From Diphasiastrum complanatum (taxonomy: Eukaryota; Streptophyta; Lycopodiopsida; Lycopodiales; Lycopodiaceae), in contig CM055095.1 in NCBI GenBank assembly GCA_029204225.1, forward strand, positions 47,874,510 through 47,938,509: a DNA stretch of 64,000 nucleotides. The letters run 5' to 3'. Position numbers and translations under genes: made by a program. The notes below the pieces were generated by a model, which did not search any database, was not told the DNA's origin, and saw nothing but the letters and a program-made list of their open reading frames with translations. Shown in pieces: positions 51,425 to 62,720 of the stretch. The first letter of the stretch is position 1. Each line of letters begins with the position of its first letter.

Positions 51425-51477
<53 letters not shown>
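51311..51477 (+). repeat. Two (GA)n blocks after a short duplication
   Basis: TTTTTAATCTAAATGAG occurs at 51311-51327, followed by GTAGAGAGAGCAC, and again at about 51345-51361, followed by (GA)n to 51401. After the linker CAACAAAGAGAAAGAGAGAGAG comes a second (GA)n, 51427-51477. Confidence 0.88.
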
Positions 51478-51479
<2 letters not shown>

Positions 51480-52674
51480 GACAAAAGAGAGGCGCGTCAA
51501 AAAAATCAGCCCAACGGTTAATTCATGTGGTAATGGTCCATTGGTCGGACCGACAATTATCACAAATAATCCGGTCCCCGGACAGCTCTTGGCCTCCGCC
51601 ACTCATTGCCTAAATTATTTATGGTAATGGCCCTCCTAGTGACCATTAAATTAGCAATACGATATTATAGACAAGTCTACAATTTCTAAAGATTTTTTTC
51701 TAAAGATTTTCTTTTTGAGCGGAGAGTTCTAGGATTTTGAGAGCAACAATGTTTGAAAATGCAAGATAGTAGGACTAAGTAATAGATGTAATTCCAAGAA
51801 GCAAGGCATAAAATGGAGCCTTAAATTTTAAAGAGACAGTGTGTAGGCAATTTCGGTGACGCCTACCAGCCTGAAAGAACCTTTGCGCGTGCGTGCGTAC
51901 GAGAGCGAGGCTGCGAGCGAGCACGACTTTGACAAATTCCTCCTCCTCCTCTATTTCTAGTTTTATAGTCCTTAATACAACCATCGACAGCAACAGAAAA
52001 ATCCCTCCTCTATTTTATTATGGATTGATCATAGTCGTGTGCTCTTTCTCAGTTGGATGTGTTGCTGACTTTGCTTTGAAGTTTGCTTGCTTGCTTTGTT
52101 TCTCGAATCTCCAATTCCCATTCATCCATCCATCCTCTCCGCAGCATTGCCTACTGCCCAAATCGAAGATTCCAAGTCCTGTCCAGATGGGTTCTATGGA
52201 GCTAAAAAAACTGATGCAATCTACGTTAAATTTGTAGAATTCCTTCACTCACAGTTGTAGATAAAAAAGGGGTGGAATCAACCTTGAATCCGTGTTTGAG
52301 ATTCTGAGATGAATTACTGCCTAGTTGAGGAGATGAGGGATTCAGCATTCTCTATTTGGAAGCACAGTATGTCCTCGCGACGAAGCCAACATCTGTAAAT
52401 ATCTGTGAAGTTAGAAAAATTGTGCTCAAAGGTAATCTAAATTGTTCGAGATTTGAAAGATCTGCGAACAGTGTCAGATCGAGTTTTTGTTGAGGCTGGT
52501 CGAAACTTGGATATCTGAATCTGTAAAATTTCTGGTCAATTGCTCTCTTGATTCGGTTTTGCTTTTATACATTAAAACGGCGCTGTAATGGGTGAGTTTT
52601 CGCAAGGTGATTAAAAGAAGAATCAAAGCTCTACCACCTCAGCAACGTTTTGAAAGGTTAACACGGTGCAGAAG
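51478..52674 (+). promoter_or_regulatory. Upstream region of the 409-codon gene
   Basis: Non-coding sequence before the ATG at 52675. It includes a CT-rich stretch (TCCTCCTCCTCC, about 51939) of the kind seen in plant leaders. An in-frame TGA at 52651 lies just upstream of the start, so the coding exon cannot extend left without splicing. A leader intron is possible but no splice pair is compelling. Confidence 0.4.
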
Positions 52675-53904
52675 ATGAAGAGCCCGCGACTGAGCACTCT
52701 GAGCAATGCACAAATAAAAGAATTATCGTCTTCAGGAGAGGATGGAAGCTCATCTGAATGGAGGCACAATGACCTCAAAGCAATCGGCAAGGATGAAGCT
52801 CAGCGGTTTCCTACAGAATCAGTTTTTCCTGACAAAGATGCTAATGATCTTGACAGAGAGCTAGCCCTGAGATTTGAGAAATTGAAAGCCTCCTGGGCGT
52901 CTTTGGAGAAAGAGCGTGCAGTTCGGCCCTTTCGTGAAGGAATAGACAAAGAGCCGCAAGATATGCAGACTAGAAGAACCGAAAATGAATTCATTTTTAG
53001 AAACCCTTTCGTTCAAGGAAATAGGTTGCTACTTGAAGTGCACGAAGATTCTCTGCCTGCAGATCTGGCTGCAAGATTTCAAGCATTGCAACGTGCAATT
53101 TATACATTTCCTTCTACTCCTGCTCCTGCCACTTCTCCAGCTCAAGCGACTATGAATGATTTGAAAACTATTTCAGACAGGGCAACGGTTTCCATTGCTG
53201 CAGTTCCCTCGGTGGCTTCTGCGTCTGCATCTTCTTTTCCAGCTTTGGCTTCTGCCCTACGTTTAGAAACAACGGCAACTGAAACCGCGGTGGCTAAAAC
53301 AAAACGTTCAGCAAGCATCCCAGTCTCCGCGTCTTCTTCTTTGCCTCCTTCCTCTGGCTCTGGCTTTTCTGTATCTTCGCCGTCGTCCTGTGCGTCTTCC
53401 GCTCCAGCCAGCAGCTTGAAACATGTCAAGCATCATCACTTTGACTTATCTAGCAACCTCAAAACTGCAGCCTCTGGCCATGCACATTCAAGAAAGACTT
53501 CCTCTGATTTAGAAAACACTAAATCTTCAAAGACACGTACGAAGAAAGAGGCAAAGCAAAATGTACTTCTGTTTTCTCTCTCTGACGTGGAGGAATTGCT
53601 GGAATCTTTCACAGAAGAAATAGTTTCTAAGAAGAGAGAAAAGTTGAAAGAGGCAGAATTCCTTCACCGTCTTATCACCAGCAAAGATCCTTTGACATTT
53701 TGGTGCAAGGAATTGGATGCAACTCCACCAGCTTCTGCAGGGGAGAAGCCTTGGAAGGAGGTGGCGCAGCACCTCACAGAAAGCTCTGTCAGTCACCATC
53801 TTGAAAGCTGGAAAGAAGACTCAGATCCCGGGGAAGATTCCCATTCCTTCTCCAACAAACATGGGCTCAAAGCCAAGAGTTTAAAGCGATGGAACTTCAT
53901 CTGA
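52675..53904 (+). CDS. Unknown plant protein, 409 aa, two MIM1-like motifs and Ser/Ala-rich middle
   Basis: A single open exon; the start is set at the ATG 52675 because the frame upstream has only GTG (52666) after a TGA at 52651. I do not recognise the family. Residues 60-71 read DRELALRFEKLK and residues 128-139 PADLAARFQALQ; both fit the pattern xxxLxxRFxxLx, and the first fits the MIT-interacting motif MIM1 (D/E)xxLxxR(L/F)xxLK used by ESCRT-III partners of VPS4/SKD1. Residues about 140-260 are low-complexity Ser/Ala/Pro, likely disordered. The C-terminal third (about 296-366) looks folded or helical: VLLFSLSDVEELLESF, EFLHRLITSKDPLTFWCKEL, KPWKEVAQHL. It lacks a signal peptide or membrane segment. 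Isolated between transposon debris, it is intact over 1.2 kb, which argues for selection. An ESCRT link is inference only. Confidence 0.72.
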   Translation: MKSPRLSTLSNAQIKELSSSGEDGSSSEWRHNDLKAIGKDEAQRFPTESVFPDKDANDLDRELALRFEKLKASWASLEKERAVRPFREGIDKEPQDMQTRRTENEFIFRNPFVQGNRLLLEVHEDSLPADLAARFQALQRAIYTFPSTPAPATSPAQATMNDLKTISDRATVSIAAVPSVASASASSFPALASALRLETTATETAVAKTKRSASIPVSASSSLPPSSGSGFSVSSPSSCASSAPASSLKHVKHHHFDLSSNLKTAASGHAHSRKTSSDLENTKSSKTRTKKEAKQNVLLFSLSDVEELLESFTEEIVSKKREKLKEAEFLHRLITSKDPLTFWCKELDATPPASAGEKPWKEVAQHLTESSVSHHLESWKEDSDPGEDSHSFSNKHGLKAKSLKRWNFI

Positions 53905-55320
53905 ACTGGCAAGTATATATGTTCTAATTCTATAATTGTGATTTTGAGTTTGTTCAGCTGTGTTGCTGTTCAAAGTGAAGAATTACTTTTCTCCCACTGA
54001 TGAAATGTGCATATTTTCTTGCAATTCCAGTGAATCTCAGAACTATTTTAAACTTCAGAAGCACATGATTGTGCTACTGCTGCCCATGTCAAGAACTGAT
54101 TCTTGGAATTAAACTATTGTGTGATGGGCATTTTTGAGTATGTATTAACTTGGACATTTTGCGCGACAAGACTGCTCACTGGGCATTGCTGATGTTAGGA
54201 AGTACGTGCTACATGGATTGCTCATTCTGAAAGCATGTACTTTGCCTGTAAGACGGAACCTAGTGCTAATAGTTCACAGAGGTGACTTAAGTCGTTATGG
54301 AATATAAAATCATCTTGTACACCTATACTATGGACATTGAAAGCTCCACAAACTGATTCAACCTTGCTTCTATCAGGATTGAAGAATGCTTTGAAGCATG
54401 ATCCTTTTACTTTAAGCTAATGTTCTTAAAATCTTAATGAGACACATAGGAACTTGTCTTTGTAATCTTGAAGTTGAAGCTTTAAATAGCTCCTGACACT
54501 GAACGTTTTGTGAACGAATGTGTAAAAGATATTCATATGTTGCACGTGAGTAACAATTTTGGCGCTGACCACTTAATAAAATGATGACATAACCAGAGTT
54601 GCTGTGAAATAACATTAAAACTCAGTCTGAACTACATACTTCTGGTGTACTACTAGTTGTTATCATAACAACAGAAAATTGTTTTTCTATCTGGAATGTC
54701 AAAGCTTGACCTGTTTCTTGAGATCCAAATTGTGCACAAACATTATACGGAGGGACAAATGCTAAAATGCGATAACATGATGGCTAGCATCAAATTTATG
54801 ACCCAAGAGATTGCTCTTAAGTTTAAGAGTGTGAATATTAATGGATGCAAAGGACGACCAGTTGCCTGTCCAGTCATTTAGTCTCAATATGCAAGATAAA
54901 TGGTAAACTTTGCCATGTCCTTGCACCTCTGCCATACCCTATTCCTTCTATTCCTTCATGTATTTCTGCAACCAAGTGCCCTGCTCATTGACGTAATTGC
55001 ACTTCATATTAAAGTTATGATTGATCTTAAAGATAACTCTTCGAGTGTGAAACTTGAAACAAAATACTAGTTATATATTTTCTAGTCTCTCCTTCCAAGC
55101 CCAATGATCATTGCTGGTGTATTGTGCATTCATTCCTCATTGCATTGAGATTGTAGGCAAGGCCCCACCCTCGTCCAACAATCTTCCAGCTTGAAGTATT
55201 CCATCATGAATCGGGTGATGGAGAATACCCATCCTTCATTGTTGAATGAGACTTATTTTTGGACAAAAGGGTGGCAACATCTTAAAGAGCTGCCTTCGCG
55301 TGCAACACACTCGCAAAATA
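53905..55320. other. 3' flank of the 409-codon gene and first copy of a dispersed repeat
   Basis: Non-coding. 54701-54875 is a repeat copy matching 55810-55985: shared phrases include ATTGTGCACA, GATAACATGATG(G/A)CTAGCAT, GACCCAAGAGA and AAGAGTGTGAATATTA(A/C)TGGATG. No other feature is supported. The 3' untranslated region of the gene should lie within the first few hundred bases. Confidence 0.6.
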
Positions 55321-55560
55321 TTAGTGTTCCCGGGCAGCGGGCAGCACTCACGCAGTGCCGGGCCGCGTAAGCGCTGCCCGGGACCCTGTTTTTTTAATTT
55401 TTCCTTCATGTTTTTTTCGGGCAGCGGTCGCACTGCCCAGAAAAAAAAACTCCTCATTTTTCAAAATTTTAACCCTCCCCTTTGCCCACCCACCCAAAAC
55501 CCTACCCTGCCTGCCCAAAACGCCTAGCCGCCCGTAGACTTGCGGGCTTACATCACTAGT
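55321..55560. repeat. GC-rich insert with perfect 11-bp inverted repeat
   Basis: CCCGGGCAGCG (55329-55339) and its reverse complement CGCTGCCCGGG (55372-55382) flank a G/C-rich 32-base loop. A further GGGCAGCGG-type segment follows near 55418. The remainder is C-rich (CCCACCCACCC near 55485). Composition contrasts with the flanks, suggesting an inserted short element; its ends are not defined. Confidence 0.65.
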
Positions 55561-55809
55561 TTCCATTAAAGAAAGGCGGAATTCAACAAAGTGTCAATTG
55601 AAAGGCCAATATAAAGAGACTACCCTTTTGTTTGAAATGCCAATCAATATGTTCCTTTGATATGCAACAAGTTGAAAACTTTTACATTTTGTGTAATTGG
55701 AAAAACTTGAAATCTTCATACATTTTTAGAGTGAAAGATATTTTTGGAACATCTATGCCATATTAAAGTTAAGAATAAAATAAGCCTTCAACTAGAAAGG
55801 TGAATATGC

Positions 55810-55985
55810 ACTTCAAATTCCAATTGTGCACACTACTTACATACTCGAGGACAAACATAATATGGTGGAACAAATGCCAGGAATGTGATAACATGATGAC
55901 TAGCATTACTATAGTGACCCAAGAGAATTTCATTAAGTTCAAGAGTGTGAATATTACTGGATGCAAGGGAGGCGGCCAAGCTTGT
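55810..55985 (+). repeat. Dispersed repeat, second copy (partner of 54701-54875)
   Basis: Same orientation as the copy at 54701, about 175 bp, with roughly one in five to six bases different by eye and some indels. Neither copy codes for anything recognisable. It could be a SINE-like or LTR-derived repeat; the class is unknown. Confidence 0.65.
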
Positions 55986-57080
55986 AATTTGCAACTGTGC
56001 CTTTCAAGGTCCTTGTGCAATTCAAAGCAAACAAAATGATGTATTGAATCACACAAGAAGACTAATCTTATCACCACCCATTCAACTTTCAAAGTTGATT
56101 GGTCAAGTCAAACTTCATATGAAACTCCAACTTCCTAATACCACTTTGTGAATATATAACATAGTCTATTCTCCAACAAAACATATTCTACCCGATAGCG
56201 ACTACTAACAGCATGTAGTGCCTTAATCCAGATTGTAATCTTTCCATTAAGCATTTCTGTAGTTGTACTACTACCATGTATAAATATTTAAAAGCATGTC
56301 AGTGTAAAGGATAATCCATGAATCAGATCATGAATCGATCAGACATTCAATCATAGTGCAATTATTCAATCTTTTTCTCTATTTCTAGAGTATTGTTTTA
56401 GAAAGATCGAACATCTGTATGCATTCAAAATGTACACATTCTTTCGACTTAATTGAATCATTTTCAGAAAAAGTTATGTCTGTGTTGTGTTGATTGTTTT
56501 ATTTTCTGTTTTTGTTTGATTTATTCGATGTAGATAACTTAATTCTTAGGTTGAATCGCTTGCGTGCCTGACAGTTGATGTGGATTATAATATCCTAGCT
56601 ATGACTAGCTTGCTTGATCCTTCACATTTTCGCATCTTTAACGACTTTGTGTGTGTCTACGGAATCGATCGTATCGATCCTGGCAACTTCGCAGCTCGGA
56701 TCAAGTAGAGTTATCATTGACTTGTCGATAATAGCTTGAATCCAATAGATGTACATTCATGCATCGAGGAATGTTTCGCAACATTACCGACCAATGTAGC
56801 ATCTAGAAATCTCTATAACTAATGTTGACATCTACTCTGACTGAGGGAAGCTATAATCAGATATCTCTATTACTGGAAAACTTTTTGTTCTTTAATGCTG
56901 GTGATTCTGGGGCAGCACATGTAGTGAATGTTGGATCTATCTCCTCTACTATCCTAAATCCTATGTTAATCTGCCTCCATTCATGTTGTTATATTTTTTT
57001 TTGTGTTGTCGCATAGTCTGCATATTTACATGTAAAATAAGACAGACGAATAAAACGCGACTGTCTGCATAAATACAAGT
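55986..57080. other. No gene seen; probably decayed 5' part of the next copia relic
   Basis: AT-rich, many stops. Sequence near 56820-57050 may be remnant gag or protease of the integrase relic that follows, but I could not align a domain with confidence. Confidence 0.35.
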
Positions 57081-58200
57081 GAATGTCTAGACATTCTATT
57101 GTTCTTGATCTAGACTATCCTCGTGATAAAGTCGAGTTACCTGTCTGTCAAGACTGTCTAGTTGGTAAACAGACTAAGAAACCATTTAGATCAAGCCATT
57201 AGCATACTGCTAGAGGATTGTTGGACATTGTGCATTCAGATATTTGTGGCCCGAAAAAAAATCCTTCGCTGAAGGATGCAAAATAGTTTATAACTTTTAT
57301 TAATGAATTTTCCAGAAGGACTATGGTGTATTTTATCAAGAAGAAATCAGAAGTCTTCAATTGCTTCAGAATGTTCAAGGAGCATGTAGAAAAAGAGACT
57401 GGCAGGACGGTCAAGGCCTTAAGGTCAGACAATGGTGGAGAGTACATCTCTACTGATTTTAAGGAGTACTGTCAGAGCCAAGGCATTGAGCAACAATTCA
57501 TCACTCCTTACAGTCCTTAGTCTAATGGCTTAGCCGAGAGGAAGAATCGTACTCTGCTTGAATCAGCCAAATGTATGCTAGCGCATGCATCGCTGCCAAG
57601 AGCTTATGGGCCGAAGCTGTCTCCACTGTAGCTTATATCCAGAACAGATGTTCGACCAAGGCCCTCTTAGGCAAGACACCCATGAGGTGTGGATAGGCTC
57701 TAAGCCTTCTGTGAAAAACCTAAAAGTGTTCGGATGCGTTGCCTATGCGCAGATCTCGAAAGACACGAGGAGAAATTCGACTTCCAAGGTCTCAAGGCCA
57801 TCTTGATTGGATATACTTCATCTGATAATACATACAAGCTGTATGATCCCGATACCTAGCAAATCTTGTACAGCCGAGATACAGTCTTTATCGAGGATCA
57901 GTTTGTCGACATCAAAGGCAAAGATATTGTTCCAGGAGAACCTTCATCACATGCCATTGACACGACAATCAGAGCTTAAAGCTCAAGCGTGTCTATTGTC
58001 GACCCACTATTCGACAACGAACCACACGAAGACGTTGCTGCTACCCAGCAACAAGTCCCAAGAGTGGTTCATCAGTCAATTCCTCCCAAAAGATCAAGCT
58101 GAGTGTGCACACAGCCCACAAGGTATACTCCTGAGTCTGCATGTCTCTTGATACAGGAACCGATGACAGTCGAAGAGGCACTCAGCCAACCCGCGAAGAG
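57080..58200 (+). pseudogene. Copia integrase to early RT relic
   Basis: Reads SIVLDLDYPRDKVELP, CQDCLVGKQTKKPFR (zinc CxxC), LDIVHSDICGP (first catalytic D), ALRSDNGGEYISTDF (second D) and SNGLAERKNRTL (E). Next come the integrase C-terminal segments KVFGCVAYAQISKDTR, GYTSSDNTYKLYDPDT and SRDTVFIEDQFVDIKGKD, then a linker ending MTVEEALSQPAKS near 58200. At the conserved proline-glutamine before SNG the glutamine is a TAG stop (57518). Several further stops and shifts occur. Same family as the fragments at 31-33 kb and 43.6 kb. Confidence 0.82.
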
Positions 58201-58379
58201 CTAAACTGAGCTCGACTGATAATCAGTCGCGAATTAGTTGTGAAAGGCAAGACTAAATATTAGTCGCGAACAGCTAGACTAATAATAATTGCGAAGAGCA
58301 GGCTACCAGATTAATCAATGAGAAAGTCAAACAGAACTTGAAAAAGCATTGCAATATTGACACGAATCTGAACGCAGAA

Positions 58380-58700
58380 CAAACAGAGCTATAATTAGAT
58401 TAAGTATAGCGAAATATACAAGTCAATAATGTAGGTGAGCACAAGATAATAGCGGACGAAATCATGTGCTTCACAAAGCTAATCACATAATCTGTAAAAG
58501 GTGATAAACCTATTACTGACAATACATCTGGAAGGAAGAATGATGCGCGAAAGCATCCACTTCGTCTATCTCTGATAAGCTTCTGTTGATGTTATGCTTG
58601 TTGCTTGTTTCTCTTGCTTCACCACCTAAATACGCAGATGGTATTCAATATATATACATAATTTTTACAGGTGTGTAGATGAAGAAAGTACAAAGTGGAC
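58380..58700 (-). repeat. LTR fragment related to the 31/33 kb LTR family
   Basis: Shares the phrase ACAA(A/G)ATAATAGCGGA-like with ACAAAACAATAGCGGATGAA in the LTRs at 31370 and 33753, and the following CTTCTGTTGAT segment. On the minus strand a TATA-like TATATATATTGAATACC lies near 58650. Boundaries not fixed. Confidence 0.5.
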
Positions 58701-60242
58701 GTGCTGTCTGTGGGGGATCATGGGTGGCTGCTGTCATTGTCATATCTGATTGCTAAGCATTAGCATACAGTGCCATAAACTTTCTATCACCAAATTGAAT
58801 CACCATGAAAAGCATAGAAGGTATTCACAATAGAAACGGGTTGAGTGATCTAGAAACACTTTAAATTCACAGTATTTGTATTCATCATTTGCAGATTACA
58901 AAGATATATACGGTCTAAGCACTGCAAAGAAGAGGGATTGCTACACCTCTATACAAGAAACATTGAAGACATTCTGTTCTAGAACTTGCAGATGAATAAC
59001 AAATCTGAAAAACCTACATTATAGCACCAACAGAGCAACACATGCCTCTGTTCTACATTGTGCCTGAATGAATTACAATGGCATAAGACTGGCATGTTAT
59101 AGCCACAGAACTCGTGCTAGAGAGAAGAGGCGGTGTAAACTGCTTCAAGAGAGAGCAAATGAGATTTTGACATGTGTAATAAAGCTGTCTTTAGCCAATG
59201 CAGTGCTGATAGAATTTGTAGAGTAGTTTGAATGGCCATATAAAATAGCCCAAATGAAACTCGTTGAAGGCTGTCCACTTTGAATATATGTGCTTACAGT
59301 TAGGAATGGTTTTGCCAATGGAGATGCAACTGTAGGTTGTCTAAGAACTGCTTGAAAATATTGAATGATGGCAAGAAAACAGCCGCTGCCCACTGCCATA
59401 TCTGCCTGCGCGGAAGGATGGATGGAGGCATCGATGAAGACCTGGAAGCCAATGATGGCTATAGGAAATGCGCTAGTGGCTGCCAAGAAGTCATACTACC
59501 CGTGTTGGAGATGGCAGGAGGTGCATTGGTGGCTTGTTGCCTTCTGACCTGCGTGGAGAACAATCTCTCTTCGCTGCTTTGAGAAAAAAGAAGTGCGAAG
59601 GTGGGCTGCAGCCACGAAGGCATACTGCCCTATAGAAATCCGAAGAGAGAGAGGTGAAGTGCGACAGTTGTCCTTAAGAGATACGAAGGTGGGAGGCTCT
59701 GGCTGCATGGAGGTGCTCCGAGGTAGGCACTAAAGAATGAACGAAGCTCCAAAAATTCCGAATAGTGCAAAATGTGCGACAATGGCCCTTCAGATCTGTA
59801 GTGCCTTGCCTTTGAAAATAGTAGTTTGCCCTTAGGAAATGCGAAGATGGCGGGTTATAGTCAGTCGCTAAAACTACCATTGAAACTTGACTCTCTCGCA
59901 AAGCCGAATAATGCGAGAATGCCGACTGGTTTCATGCCTTCTTTAACCAATGATTTTTCGAATAAACTTTGCCTTACATGAGCATTACCTCAGTATTAAA
60001 TTACAAATGGTCTTTGTATAGACTATGTCGTTCAGATGTCACTGTAAAAAGTAAAGGCTAGGCATAGCCATATGCCAAATTCATAAGTAGTAAAATGGTT
60101 TTAGTTCCATAGAACAGATTTGACTCACACCACACTAAGTGCAACTAATGAATAGGCTATACACAAGGGCAAAGGCAAAGGCTTAAGATTTAGCAACAAA
60201 AAGTCGAAATCATTAACAAATTGCTGAAACCAGGCTATCACA
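58701..60242 (-). other. Unassigned block; possibly a long LTR in minus orientation
   Basis: At 60242 the minus strand reads a purine tract (GAGGGGGGAGATA, 60243-60256) followed by TGTGATAGCC, the layout of a polypurine tract and LTR start. The left end could lie near 58790-58860, giving an unusually long LTR of about 1.4 kb, but no partner copy is visible. Open stretches on both strands at 59145-59582 have no recognised domain. GCGAAGGTGG/GCGAAGATGG-like phrases recur at 59600-59850. Classification is uncertain. Confidence 0.3.
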
Positions 60243-60899
60243 TATCTCCCCCCTCATGTATGCAGCGGCTCGCAAACACCAGAGAATATGAAACAATGTT
60301 GAAGCTTTGAAGAAAATTTGACTTGCCACAGTCTGCAGCCTTTGACAAGCTAAAGCATTGATTATACAATCTTCAACAAATAAAACTTCAGCATCTATTA
60401 CTTCCAAAAGTCAGCACCATTTGACATAGTTATGAGCAGATGTATAATGGAAATCAGCTTTAAAAACTTGGCTCTGCATCATAAAAGTTATGTGATTTTG
60501 GACAACAACACCAACAAGTTGTTAACTATGAACAAAACATAGAAAAATCAGCATTTTCCTGTCTCTTTGACACAGCTCCACATCCGCTTGGACAGCACAT
60601 AGCTTTAGCACAGGCTTTTATTCAGCTTGAAGATCCTGTGAAAAATTGAAACAAAGCAAAATCGAGAAAGAAAAACAAAAACTCGATTCTGGAAAGGCAT
60701 AGATATAGGTTTGCTTACGGAAAACCAAAACCTTATTGACATGACAAAGAATCTTCAGTCTGTAGCATTACAGAAACTTAACACATTTTACAAACTGTGG
60801 ATAACTTTAAGAACTCTACACAAAACTAAAAATAAAATAAAAATGGAATGACGAATCAGAGTGGATGAAACTCAGATTTAACTCTCCCCCTTCTAAAAT

Positions 60900-62720
60900 A
60901 CTTCAAGCACCGGAACAGTAACCTGTGAATCTGAAACATAGAAACAAAGATGTAATGAAGTGTGAGGTAGCTCCTGAATCAAAGATTACCTCCAGTGTGT
61001 CAGGTGTTGACACTGCACACATATCTGCATAGATGTAGGCGGTCGAATCCATGATTCGATCTTTCTTCACCCATCTTTGAGCTCTCTGGCTCCTCAACAT
61101 AGGATGAACTATTGTTGTTCTCCTGTCTACTTTGAGCTGATTTGTTTCTTGGGTTTTGGCGGCAGTCCATGGCTGCATGACTCTTCTTATGACAGTGGAT
61201 ACACTCAATTTTTGGATTGAGCCAACACGAATCGACAGTCGATTCTCGTCTTCACGTGCATCATTTTGTGGAGCATCTTCTTCATCTTCTTCCTCCAAAA
61301 TTGTGGGAAGTCTTTTGATGCTTTCACCACTTGCATGGTCTTCATCTTCATACCTATGCGTTTCATCAAAGATTACATCTTTGCTAATGTGAATGTTATT
61401 CATCACAAGATCAAAACACCTGTCAGCTTTCGTTCTTTCATCATAACCGACGAAGATACACTTGATTGCTTTGGCATCAAGTTTCTTTCGCTCCTCCTTT
61501 GGCACATGTACATAGGCCTTACATCCAATGACACGAAACTTGTCGATTATTGGCTTTATTCCAGTAAATGCTTCTTCAAGAGTCACATTTGGAACCGCAA
61601 CTGTAGGGCTCCTGTTTTGCAAGAACGTTGTCGCACTGCACGCTCCCGACCAAAGTGAATCGGTCAAGCCCATTTGCTTCATCATGGAGCGTGCACTCTC
61701 CATAATAGTCATGTTTTTCCTTTCAGCTACACCATTACTATGCGGCGTGTGTGACTGTGTGAATTGTCTTTTAATGCCATGTTCTTTGCAAAAGTCTTCA
61801 AAATCATCAGATTTGTATTCGCCCCCTCTATCAGATCTTAGCACTTTGATGCGTGCATCCAGTTGGTTCTCTACCAAAGTCTTGAACTCCTTGAAACGAG
61901 CAAATCCATGTCCTCCTAGAGTAATCATCTATGAAAGTCATAAAATAATATGTTTTCCCCAATGACATGGTCTTCATTGGGCCGCACAGGTCGTTGTGAA
62001 TGAGTTCCAGCGGTTTCTTAGCTCTTGCAGCTCCACCTTTCTTGAATGTCTCCCTGTGATGATTTCCCATGATGCATCTTTCACATATTGCATGATGATC
62101 ATCCTGCAATGCCGGTAACCCTATTACCATCTGCAGTTTCGCCATCAATCTCAAGCTCCCATAGTTCAAATGACCAAGTCTTCTGTGCCACAACTCGGAT
62201 TGAGATGCTGTTGAGATAGCCAAACCATATTCACCTGGTTTTGCAGCATCCAATTTATAAAGACCACAACTACTATCTCTATAACCCTTCGCCACCACTT
62301 TGTGGTTGTGGTTCATATCCTTCATAAGGCATCCATCCTTGACAAATTCAACTTTAAGATGTTGATTTGCCATTACACCAACAGAAAGCAAACTCTTTTT
62401 GAGTCCAAGAACATAAAGTACATTAGGGATGTTTTTAATTTTGCCATCAGAAAACTGCACAGGTACATTTTCCACACCATGTATCTGGCATTCCTCTCCA
62501 TTGGCTTGAGTGACCTTATCCCCATAATGCATTGGTGAGAATTTTTCAAACCAATCACGTTTCCCGGTCATATGCCTTGTGGCGCCTGAATCTATGAACC
62601 ATCATCAACCTGGGATGCCAATGCCGATGAGAAGACACTTGTAGTTAGAAGTCCCATCAAGTTTGCTTGCATCGCCCAAAATTGCCTCATTGATGTTTGC
62701 CATCTCCAAACTGCTTGAAA
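60900..62720 (-). pseudogene. Chimeric copia element: gag-deleted, integrase joined to a second knuckle and protease
   Basis: From right to left: a Gag start MANINEAILGDASKLDG (about 62670-62720) is joined within some 20 residues to protease FIDSGATRHMTGKRDW, so nearly all Gag is missing. Then GAG-pre-integrase (LWHRRLGHLNYGSL, CERCIMGNHH) and integrase (LIHNDLCGP, then after a frame change RSDRGGEYKSDDF and NGVAERKNMTI), with the C-terminal HISKDVIFDE. After an acidic stretch (EEEDEEDAPQND) the sequence changes at about 61210 to a second zinc knuckle, CIHCHKKSHAAMDC, and a second protease motif, IFDSGATSHFITS (near 60960). A purine tract follows at 60882-60893. Reverse transcriptase and RNase H are absent. 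Confidence 0.82.

Noticed and set aside
53142-53429. 95-codon acidic open frame opposite the 409-codon gene
   Set aside because: It is the antisense shadow of the Ser/Ala-rich low-complexity segment.
59145-59582. Open frames on both strands (113 and 81 codons)
   Set aside because: Neither shows a known motif; the minus frame starts without a clear ATG context. A spliced host exon cannot be excluded, so the block is only described as unassigned.
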